The notes beneath the pieces were generated by a model. That model had not been told where the DNA came from. It worked only from the letters and a program-made list of their open reading frames with translations, and did not search any database. Positions 58,021 through 64,000 of a stretch of 64,000 nt of DNA are shown piece by piece (within the stretch, counting starts at the first letter, position 1; every line of letters begins with the position of its first letter). The stretch is taken from contig NZ_FOWW01000001.1 of NCBI RefSeq assembly GCF_900115565.1, forward strand, positions 62,001-126,000, read 5' to 3'. Source of the stretch: Amycolatopsis arida. GTDB taxonomy: Bacteria; Actinomycetota; Actinomycetes; Mycobacteriales; Pseudonocardiaceae. The position numbers were made by a program, and so were the translations under genes.

Positions 58021-58911
58021 CTAGAACGCGGGCAGGGTGTGCCAGGCCTGCCCGGCGTCCTCGGCGTCGTCGCGCAGGACCGTGCCCTCGATGAGCCCGT
58101 AGGGCCGGTCGGCGGCGTAGAACACCTCGTTGTCGTTGGTCAGCCCGAACGGGCTCAGGTCCACCAGGAAGTGGTGCTTGTTCGGCAGCGAGAGCCGAAT
58201 CTCGGCGATCTCCTCGCGCGCCCGCAGCACCGCCTCGCCCATGGCGTACAGCGTCTGCTGCAGCGACAGGCTGTGTTTGGTGGCGAAGGTCTCCAGCAGC
58301 ACCCTGCGCACCTCGGTGAAGCACTTGTGCCAGTCGTGCCGCCCCGAGACGTACCGCCAGCGCGCGGTCACCGCGGTGGCGAGGATCCGGTCGGTGGTCT
58401 CGGCGAGGGTGGTGTACCGGTCGCGGGGGAAGCCGTGGAACTCCGAGCCGGTGGACTTGAGCACGGTCAGCCCGGTCAGCCCGGACACCACCCACGCGCG
58501 GTCGCCGTACACGGTGACCGCGGTGGTGCGCCGCTCGTCGCCGGCCCGGGAGAACGAGTGCTCGTGCGGCGCGCCGTCGACGGCGATCCGGTCCCAGGCG
58601 TGCTCGTCGACCAGGACCCGCGCGCCGGTGATGGCGTCGAACCCGTCGACGAAGTGCCGGCCCAGCCGCAGCGCGAAGTCCTCGATCTCGCCGACCGGGT
58701 GCTCCTTGGCGAACGCGTACACGGTGTTCTTCTGCGTGTCGGTGGCCACCACGTCGGCATTGTCGCCGGTCAGATGGGTGGCGGTCAGCCGGCCGCGCAG
58801 CGAGGTGGACACGGTGAGGTCCTTCAGGTGGTGCACCGGTCCCTCCCGGCGCACGGTGACCAGGCGGACCTCGGCCTTTCCGTACTGGTTGGCACCCAGG
58901 GTGATGGCCAC
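58021..58911 (-). CDS. uox: Urate oxidase
   Basis: 296 aa. TLGANQYGKAEVRLVTV holds the catalytic Lys, LTGDNADVVATDTQKNTVYA the catalytic Thr, and LSLPNKHHFLVDLSPFGL the His. It is a cofactor-free uricase giving 5-hydroxyisourate, used by the next enzyme encoded seven bases upstream. C-terminus is TLPAF rather than a peroxisomal signal, as expected in bacteria. Confidence 0.97.
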   Translation of the reverse strand: MAITLGANQYGKAEVRLVTVRREGPVHHLKDLTVSTSLRGRLTATHLTGDNADVVATDTQKNTVYAFAKEHPVGEIEDFALRLGRHFVDGFDAITGARVLVDEHAWDRIAVDGAPHEHSFSRAGDERRTTAVTVYGDRAWVVSGLTGLTVLKSTGSEFHGFPRDRYTTLAETTDRILATAVTARWRYVSGRHDWHKCFTEVRRVLLETFATKHSLSLQQTLYAMGEAVLRAREEIAEIRLSLPNKHHFLVDLSPFGLTNDNEVFYAADRPYGLIEGTVLRDDAEDAGQAWHTLPAF

Positions 58912-58917
58912 GGTGGA

Positions 58918-59244
58918 TCAGCTCCCTCGATAGGTGGAGTAGGCGAACGGGCTGAGTAGCAGGGGGACGTGGTGGTGCGCGGTGCCGTCGGCGATCCGGA
59001 AGCAGACGACGGCCTCCGGGAAGAACGCGTCCGGCCCCTGGTAGGTCTCGATGTCGAAGACCAGCCGGTAGACACCCGGCTGGAGGGTGTCCGGACCGAG
59101 CTCGCGGATCCGGCCGTCGTCGTCGGTGCGGGCCCTGGCGACGAGGCGCCAGCCGTGATCGACCGGCTCCTCCAGCCGCACCGGCACCCCGCGCGCCGGT
59201 CGCCCTGCCGCGGTGTCGAGGACGTGCGTGGTCACCAGGCTCAT
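58918..59244 (-). CDS. hiuH: 5-Hydroxyisourate hydrolase
   Basis: 108 aa from ATG 59244. THVLDTAAGRPARGVPV at the start, FPEAVVCFRIADGTAHHHVP, and the diagnostic C-terminal YRGS are present. It hydrolyses 5-hydroxyisourate to OHCU. ATGA overlap with uraD shows coupling. Confidence 0.96.
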   Translation of the reverse strand: MSLVTTHVLDTAAGRPARGVPVRLEEPVDHGWRLVARARTDDDGRIRELGPDTLQPGVYRLVFDIETYQGPDAFFPEAVVCFRIADGTAHHHVPLLLSPFAYSTYRGS

Positions 59245-59744
59245 GGCCGTACCGCCTTCCGCAGTCGCAGGCTCGCGATTCGCATCAGTTCCCTTCCGGC
59301 GACGGCGAGCTCGGCGTCTGGGTCGTTGGCCAGCCGCCGGCGCAGGTCGGCGAGCAGCTCGGCGCCGTCCCGGCCGCTGGCGCAGACCAGGTAGATGTGC
59401 CCGAACCGCCGCTCGTACTCCGCGTTGGCGGCCCGGAACGACTCGGCCGCCGCGTCGTCCACTCCGGACTGCTCCGTCCTGGACCACCCGCCGGTGACGC
59501 GCTCGCCGATCCGCGGGTGGGAGTCCAGGGCGCCGCGGACCTCGGCCGGCCGCAGCGGCCCGGCCGCCTCGGCGGCGGCCAGCAGCGCGTCCAGGTCGGG
59601 GTAGGGGCGCCCGGCGAGCACCGTGTCCACCCAGCGCGGGACGGCGAGGCACTCGGTGAGCAGGCCACGGACCCGGTCCGTGGCGGCGCTGTTGAACTCG
59701 GCGAGGCTCAGCTCGGCCTGCGCGTTCGAGGTGGGCGGCGACAT
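59241..59744 (-). CDS. uraD: OHCU decarboxylase
   Basis: 167 aa. LDSHPRIGERVTGGW carries the catalytic His76, and EYERRFGHIYLVCASGRDGA is conserved. It gives S-allantoin. First gene of the uraD-hiuH-uox-permease operon; a promoter with an IclR-type operator lies about 80 bp upstream. Confidence 0.95.
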   Translation of the reverse strand: MSPPTSNAQAELSLAEFNSAATDRVRGLLTECLAVPRWVDTVLAGRPYPDLDALLAAAEAAGPLRPAEVRGALDSHPRIGERVTGGWSRTEQSGVDDAAAESFRAANAEYERRFGHIYLVCASGRDGAELLADLRRRLANDPDAELAVAGRELMRIASLRLRKAVRP

Positions 59745-59798
59745 GGACGCTCCAGGCTGTCGGTCAGTCGTCGGCAGTCACTGACTCTTCCGCATGGC

Positions 59799-59861
59799 TT
59801 CTGCATGGTGGAAAAGAAATTCTGATCTAAAGACGTTACGGCCGTCACATCCGACCGTCAA
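59799..59861 (-). promoter_or_regulatory. uraD operon promoter and IclR operator
   Basis: Minus strand: TTGACG (59856-59861), 17 bp, TAACGT (59833-59838). TTCCACCATGCAGAA on the minus strand (59799-59813) lies about 13-27 bases after the predicted start of transcription and matches the aceB operator at 13 of 15 bases. Confidence 0.65.
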
Positions 59862-59890
59862 CACTTTGTTGAAGTCGATCATGGGCCGGT

Positions 59891-60376
59891 TCAGCCGGCC
59901 GCGCCGCGGTTCAGGTAGTTGTAGACGGTGAACCGGGTGACGCCGAGCGCCTCGGCCACCGCGGCGACCGACTTCCGGAGCTGGAACGCGCCGCGCTCGT
60001 CCAGCAGCCGCACCGCTCGCTGCTTGCCCGGCCGGTCCAGCTCGGCCAGTGGCGCGCCCAGTTCGGCCTCGACCTGGCGGATCAGCCGGTCGAGCACGCT
60101 GCCCCGCCTGGCGCCGACGGGTGTCACCGGCGGCTCGCCGTCCGGCGCGCCGAGCCGGAGGGTGAACCGGGTGGCGCCGCCGGCGAGCGCGGCGCGGGCG
60201 ATGGCCGGAAGCGCGTCGAGCACCGCGTCGGCCTCGCCCTGGACGGTCGTGCCCAGCGGTCCGAAGTCGACGGCCAGCCCGGCTCGCTCCGCCGCGTCCT
60301 TCGCCCGCACGGCGTGTTCGGGCGGGGTTCCCTCGCCACGGAAGGGCTCGCTGGTGAACTCGGCCTCCAGTTCCAC
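59891..60376 (-). CDS. Thiamine-binding-fold plus HTH regulator
   Basis: 161 aa from GTG 60376 (ATG 60412 or GTG 60430 also possible). Residues 1-80 (VELEAEFTSEPFRGEGTPPE, LAVDFGPLGTTVQGEADAVL) resemble the YkoF/MTH1187 ferredoxin-like fold that binds thiamine or pyrimidine. The C-terminus (RKSVAAVAEALGVTRFTVYN) is a helix-turn-helix of the YheO/HTH_22 type. It lies between the urate operon and the glyoxylate carboligase operon; Gcl needs thiamine diphosphate. A ligand-sensing repressor is likely. Confidence 0.75.
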   Translation of the reverse strand: MELEAEFTSEPFRGEGTPPEHAVRAKDAAERAGLAVDFGPLGTTVQGEADAVLDALPAIARAALAGGATRFTLRLGAPDGEPPVTPVGARRGSVLDRLIRQVEAELGAPLAELDRPGKQRAVRLLDERGAFQLRKSVAAVAEALGVTRFTVYNYLNRGAAG

Positions 60377-60416
60377 GCGCGCACCGTACCCGCCGCCGCC
60401 TCCACCCGGCATCCCG

Positions 60417-60479
60417 TTGACGTGCCCCACGTCACGGAGCTAGTGTCGGTATACGAAATCGAACTTCCGTCATACGAAA
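60417..60479 (+). promoter_or_regulatory. hyi-glxR-gcl promoter with tandem IclR operators
   Basis: TTGACG (60417-60422), 18 bp, TAGTGT (60441-60446). TTCCGTCATACGAAA (60465-60479) and the weaker TGTCGGTATACGAAA (60444-60458), 21 bp apart, share ATACGAAA. Both resemble the operators at 43,233 and 59,799. Confidence 0.65.
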
Positions 60480-60490
60480 TCAGGTGGCCG

Positions 60491-61327
60491 ATGAGTGAGT
60501 CGACGAACGCCGGGCCGGCGCCGGAGCGCCCCCCGCGCTACGCCGTCAACCTGTCGATCCTGTTCACCGAGTTGCCCGTGCTCGACCGGCCGGCCGCGGC
60601 CGCCGCGGCCGGGTTCGCCGCGGTCGAGTTCTGGTGGCCGTTCGACACCGCCGTGCCCGGCGACCGCGAGGTCGACGCCTTCGTGCGGGCCGTCACGGAC
60701 GCGGGAGTCGCGCTGGTGGGCCTGAACTTCTACGCGGGCGACATGGCCGGCGGCGACCGCGGCCTGGTGTCCTGGGTGGGCCGGGAGGCGGAGTTCGCCG
60801 ACAACGTCGACGTCGCGGTCGGCGCCGCCGAGCGGCTCGGCTGCCGCAGCTTCAACGCGCTGTACGGCAACCGGATCGCCGGCGCCGAGCCCGCGGCGCA
60901 GGACGAGATCGCACTGACCAACCTGGACTTCGCCGCCGGCAGGGCCGCGAGAATCGGGGCCCAGCTCGTCCTCGAACCGCTGTCCGGCGCGCCCGACTAC
61001 CCGCTGCGCACCGCGGCCGACGCGCTCGCCGTGCTCGACGAGCTGGGCCGGGACGACGTGCGGCTGCTCTGCGACCTCTACCACCTCGCGGTCAACGGCG
61101 ACGACCTGGACGCGGTGGTCGCCGAGCACACCCCGCGGATCGGGCACGTGCAGATCGCGGACGCGCCGGGGCGCGGGGCGCCGGGTACCGGCGAGCTGGA
61201 CATCGCGGGATACCTGGGCAAGCTCCGGGCCGCGGGCTACACCGGCCACATCGGACTCGAGTATCGACCGGACGGCGACAGTCACGCCGCGTTCGGCTGG
61301 CTGCCGCGGGAGGAAAGGGGAAGTTGA
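60491..61327 (+). CDS. hyi: Hydroxypyruvate isomerase
   Basis: 278 aa from ATG 60491 with AGGTGG upstream. RYAVNLSILFTELPVLDRPA, AAVEFWWPFDTAVPGDREVD, LVLEPLSGAPDYPLRTAADA and a GLEYRPDGDS C-terminus match Hyi-type TIM barrels. It interconverts hydroxypyruvate and tartronate semialdehyde made by Gcl. Its stop overlaps the glxR ATG by one base. Confidence 0.93.
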   Translation: MSESTNAGPAPERPPRYAVNLSILFTELPVLDRPAAAAAAGFAAVEFWWPFDTAVPGDREVDAFVRAVTDAGVALVGLNFYAGDMAGGDRGLVSWVGREAEFADNVDVAVGAAERLGCRSFNALYGNRIAGAEPAAQDEIALTNLDFAAGRAARIGAQLVLEPLSGAPDYPLRTAADALAVLDELGRDDVRLLCDLYHLAVNGDDLDAVVAEHTPRIGHVQIADAPGRGAPGTGELDIAGYLGKLRAAGYTGHIGLEYRPDGDSHAAFGWLPREERGS

Positions 61328-62226
61328 TGACGACTGTCGGTTTCATCGGACTGGGGATCATGGGCGGGCCGATGTCGGCCCACCTGGTCGCCGCGGGGCA
61401 CGACGTGCGCGGCTACGACGTGCACGCCGACGCCGTGGCGCGGCTGGTCGACGCCGGCGGGACGGCCGCGCGGGACGTGGCCGGCGCCGTCGCCGGGGCC
61501 GACGTGGTGATCACCATGCTGCCCAACCACCCCCAGGTCGAGGAGGTGGTGCTGGGCCCCGGCGGGGTGCTGGACAGCGCGCGGCCGGGCACGCTGCTGA
61601 TCGACATGAGCACCATTCGGCCGGAGACCTCGATCGCGGTCGCCGAGGCCGCCACGGCGAAGGAGGTCCGGGTGCTCGACGCGCCGGTCTCCGGCGGCGA
61701 GGCCGGCGCCAAGCAGGCCACGCTGTCCGTCATGGTTGGTGGCGAGGAGCGCGACTTCGCCGACGCGAGGCCGCTGCTCGACGCGCTGGGCAAGACGATC
61801 GTCCACGTCGGACCGCACGGCGCCGGGCAGGTGGTCAAGGCCGCGAACCAGCTGCTGGTCGGCGGCATCTACGGGCTGGTCGGCGAGGCCATCGTGCTGA
61901 TGGAGGCCTCCGGCGTGGACGCCAAGACCGGGCTCGACGTCCTGGCCGGCGGGCTGGCCGCCAACCGGATCCTGGACCTGAAGCGGGAGTCGATGGTGGC
62001 CAGGCAGTTCCAGCCCGGCTTCCGCATCGACCTGCACCACAAGGACATGGGCATCGCGCTGGCCGCCGCCCGGCAGGCCGACGTGGCCCTCCCGCTGACC
62101 GGGCTGGTCGCCCAGCTCGTCGCCGCGGGCAGGGCGATGGGCTACGGCTCGCTCGACCACTCGGCGCTGCTCAAGGTCACCGAGCAGCTGTCCGGCCGAT
62201 CGCAGGGTTCATCGAGAGAGGGCTGA
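61327..62226 (+). CDS. glxR: Tartronate semialdehyde reductase
   Basis: 299 aa. Rossmann start GFIGLGIMGGPMSAHLVAAG, VLDAPVSGGEAGAKQATLSV, catalytic Lys in GAGQVVKAANQLLVGG and RIDLHHKDMGIALAAARQ. It reduces tartronate semialdehyde to glycerate with NAD(P)H. Middle gene of the glycerate pathway operon. Confidence 0.95.
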   Translation: MTTVGFIGLGIMGGPMSAHLVAAGHDVRGYDVHADAVARLVDAGGTAARDVAGAVAGADVVITMLPNHPQVEEVVLGPGGVLDSARPGTLLIDMSTIRPETSIAVAEAATAKEVRVLDAPVSGGEAGAKQATLSVMVGGEERDFADARPLLDALGKTIVHVGPHGAGQVVKAANQLLVGGIYGLVGEAIVLMEASGVDAKTGLDVLAGGLAANRILDLKRESMVARQFQPGFRIDLHHKDMGIALAAARQADVALPLTGLVAQLVAAGRAMGYGSLDHSALLKVTEQLSGRSQGSSREG

Positions 62227-62228
62227 CC

Positions 62229-63923
62229 ATGCCGAAGATCCCCGTCATGCAGGCGGTCGTCGACGTGCTCACCAGCGAGGGCGTCACCACCGTGTTCGGC
62301 TGCCCCGGCGCGGCCATCCTGCCGCTGTACGCCGCCATGCGCGACAGCGACATCGAGCACCTCGTGGTCCGCCACGAGGAGGGCGCCACCCACATGGCCG
62401 ACGGCTGGGCGCGCACCACCGGCAACGTCGGCGTCGCGATCGGCACGTCCGGGCCCGCCGGCACGAACATGATCACCGGCCTCTACACCGCGCAGGCCGA
62501 CTCGATCCCGATCCTGTGCATTACCGGGCAGGCCGACTCCCGCAAGCTCCATCAGGAGGCCTTCCAGGCGGTGGACATCGTCGAGATCGCCAAGCCGGTC
62601 ACCAAGTGGGCGGTGCAGGTCAAGGAGGCCGCCCAGGCGCCGTGGATCTTCCGCGAGGCGTTCCGGCTGGCCCGCTCCGGCCGTCCCGGCCCGGTGCTGA
62701 TCGACCTGCCGCTGGACGTGCAGCGGCAGGAGATCGAGTGGGACTCCGCCATCGACGCGCCGCTGCCGGTGCCGACCGTGCTGCCGCAGCCGGCCAGGGT
62801 GGAGCGCGCGCTGGACCTGCTGCTCGCCGCCGAGCGGCCGCTCATCCTCGCCGGGGGCGGCGTGGTGCTGGGCGAGGCCGGCGAGCAACTGCGCGCGGTC
62901 GCCGAGCGGCTCGGCGTCCCGGTCGGCGTCACGCTGATGGGCAAGGGCAGCTTCCCGGAGGACCACGAGCTGTACGCCGGGATGGCCGGCATCCAGACGT
63001 CCCAGCGCTGGGCCAACGCGGCCTTCCTCGACGCCGACCTCGTGCTGGCGCTGGGCGCCCGGTTCGGCGACCGGCACACCGGGGCGCTCGACGTCTACCG
63101 CGGCGAGCGCACGTTCATCCACGTCGACATCGAGCCGACCCAACTCGGCCGCGTGTTCGGGCCGGACCTCGGCGTCGTGTCCGACACCCGGGAGTTCCTC
63201 ACCGCGCTGCTGGCGGCCCTCGAGCGCAGGGACGCGCCACCGGACCGGCGGGAGTGGGTGCGCCACCTCGGCGAGCTGCGGCGGACACTGACCCGCAGGG
63301 AGGACTTCGCGGACACGCCGATCAAGCCGCCGCGGGTGTTCGCCGAGATCAACCGGTGCTTCGGGCCGGAGACGTACTTCGTCACCGCGATCGGGCTCTA
63401 CCAGATCTGGTCGGGCCAGTTCCAGCGCGCGCACCGGCCCCGGCACTACCAGGTGTGCGGCCAGGCCGGCCCACTCGGCTGGGAGATCCCCGCCGCGATC
63501 GGGGTGAAGAAGGCCCGGCCCGGCGCCGAGGTGGTCGGCGTGGTGGGCGACTACTCGTTCCAGTTCCTGGTCGAGGAGCTGGCGGTGGCCGCGCAGTACG
63601 ACATCCCGTTCGTGCTGGTCATGTTGAACAACGAGTACCTGGGCCTGATCCGGCAGGCCGAGACCGGGTACGGGATGAACTACGAGGTGGACATCCACTA
63701 CGACCGGTACGGCACTGACAACGTCAAGATCATGGAGGCCTACGGCTGCGCGGGCACCCGCGTGGTCGAGCCGGCGGAGATCGCGCCGGCGCTGGAGTGG
63801 GCGCGCAAGGAGGCCGAGCGGATCAACCGACCGGTGCTGGTGGAGATCATGATCGAGCGCGAGGCCGACGCCGCGATGGGCACCGCGCTGGACAGCGTGC
63901 GGGAAGCCGAGCCGGTGCCGTGA
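62229..63923 (+). CDS. gcl: Glyoxylate carboligase (ThDP enzyme)
   Basis: 564 aa. VFGCPGAAILPLYAAM, GTSGPAGTNMITGLYTAQAD, ILCITGQADSRKLHQEAFQA and the ThDP/Mg motif GDYSFQFLVEELAVAAQYD to NNEYLGL are present. It joins two glyoxylates to tartronate semialdehyde and CO2. E. coli Gcl is known for a Val (Val51) where other ThDP enzymes have the activating Glu; here the position reads RHEEG (Glu50), so the canonical Glu is present. C-terminus is shorter than in E. coli. Context with hyi and glxR supports Gcl. Confidence 0.9.
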   Translation: MPKIPVMQAVVDVLTSEGVTTVFGCPGAAILPLYAAMRDSDIEHLVVRHEEGATHMADGWARTTGNVGVAIGTSGPAGTNMITGLYTAQADSIPILCITGQADSRKLHQEAFQAVDIVEIAKPVTKWAVQVKEAAQAPWIFREAFRLARSGRPGPVLIDLPLDVQRQEIEWDSAIDAPLPVPTVLPQPARVERALDLLLAAERPLILAGGGVVLGEAGEQLRAVAERLGVPVGVTLMGKGSFPEDHELYAGMAGIQTSQRWANAAFLDADLVLALGARFGDRHTGALDVYRGERTFIHVDIEPTQLGRVFGPDLGVVSDTREFLTALLAALERRDAPPDRREWVRHLGELRRTLTRREDFADTPIKPPRVFAEINRCFGPETYFVTAIGLYQIWSGQFQRAHRPRHYQVCGQAGPLGWEIPAAIGVKKARPGAEVVGVVGDYSFQFLVEELAVAAQYDIPFVLVMLNNEYLGLIRQAETGYGMNYEVDIHYDRYGTDNVKIMEAYGCAGTRVVEPAEIAPALEWARKEAERINRPVLVEIMIEREADAAMGTALDSVREAEPVP

Positions 63924-63936
63924 TTGAGTTGACCCT

Positions 63937-64000
63937 ATGACCGAGGAACTGGACCTGGTGGTCAGGGGTCGCAGGGTGGTCGCCGACGACGCCGAGCTGC
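63937..64000 (+). CDS. allB: Allantoinase, 5' end only
   Basis: The first 21 codons, up to the window edge, contain ELDLVVRGRRVVADDAEL, the usual N-terminus of allantoinase/dihydroorotase-type enzymes. It begins 13 bp after gcl. Allantoinase would link the urate branch (allantoin) to glyoxylate. Identification from so short a piece rests mainly on context. Confidence 0.6.
   Translation, partial: MTEELDLVVRGRRVVADDAEL

Noticed and set aside
1-64000. CRISPR arrays, tRNA and rRNA genes, insertion sequences
   Set aside because: No spaced direct repeats of CRISPR type, no cloverleaf I could fold with confidence, and no transposase were found.

Overview
The window is high-GC actinobacterial DNA: strongly GC-biased third positions, many GTG starts, PucR/IclR control and an N-terminally anchored FtsY. 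Gene content suggests Pseudonocardiales (Amycolatopsis/Saccharopolyspora-like), but no rRNA or housekeeping marker fixes the genus. It divides into a prophage (start of window to about 37.9 kb) and host chromosome (about 37.9 kb to the end).

Prophage, about 1-37.9 kb: a temperate siphovirus whose left end lies outside the window. No integrase or att site was identified. A + strand operon (80-1290) carries a Cys-containing protein, an Lsr2-like nucleoid protein and a catalytically dead serine-recombinase domain. Its promoter contains an operator that also occurs twice at the repressor switch near 36.8 kb. A 20-bp-arm hairpin separates it from the leftward late operon. Listed from promoter-distal to promoter-proximal, that operon encodes holin, endolysin, small membrane proteins, minor tail proteins, distal tail protein, tape measure protein, tail chaperones with a -1 frameshift at GGGGGGT, tail tube, neck proteins, major capsid protein, scaffold, MuF protein, portal, terminases, a PAPS-reductase-like protein and HNH. 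Three + strand cargo loci (14.06, 20.7 and 23.5 kb) interrupt it, each with its own leaderless-looking promoter. Next come a DUF932 gene, a divergent operon of small early proteins (27.6-30.4 kb), and a leftward early/replication operon (36.7-30.5 kb). The early operon encodes an Xre protein, small coupled ORFs, YqaJ exonuclease, RecT, a replication initiator and a PD-(D/E)XK nuclease. The divergent repressor lies at 36,847.

An unusual property of the prophage is that five genes have no ATG, GTG or TTG at the position required by their conserved N-termini. Four-base stop/start overlaps or Shine-Dalgarno spacing point instead to CTG, ATA or GTA.

Host part, 37.9-64 kb: a Na+/solute symporter and anhMurNAc kinase (cell-wall recycling), FtsY, then a large purine-to-glyoxylate catabolic region. 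Xanthine dehydrogenase (three subunits with an 8-oxoguanine-deaminase-type amidohydrolase inside the operon), guanine deaminase and an AzgA-type permease feed urate. The leftward operon uraD-hiuH-uox-NCS2 permease takes urate to allantoin. Allantoinase begins at the window end. Hydroxypyruvate isomerase, tartronate-semialdehyde reductase and glyoxylate carboligase, plus malate synthase, consume glyoxylate. A PucR regulator is divergent from the xdh operon.

An IclR-family repressor is divergent from malate synthase. Nearly the same 15-bp palindrome lies in the malate synthase, uraD and hyi promoters, so one IclR protein probably controls the whole pathway.
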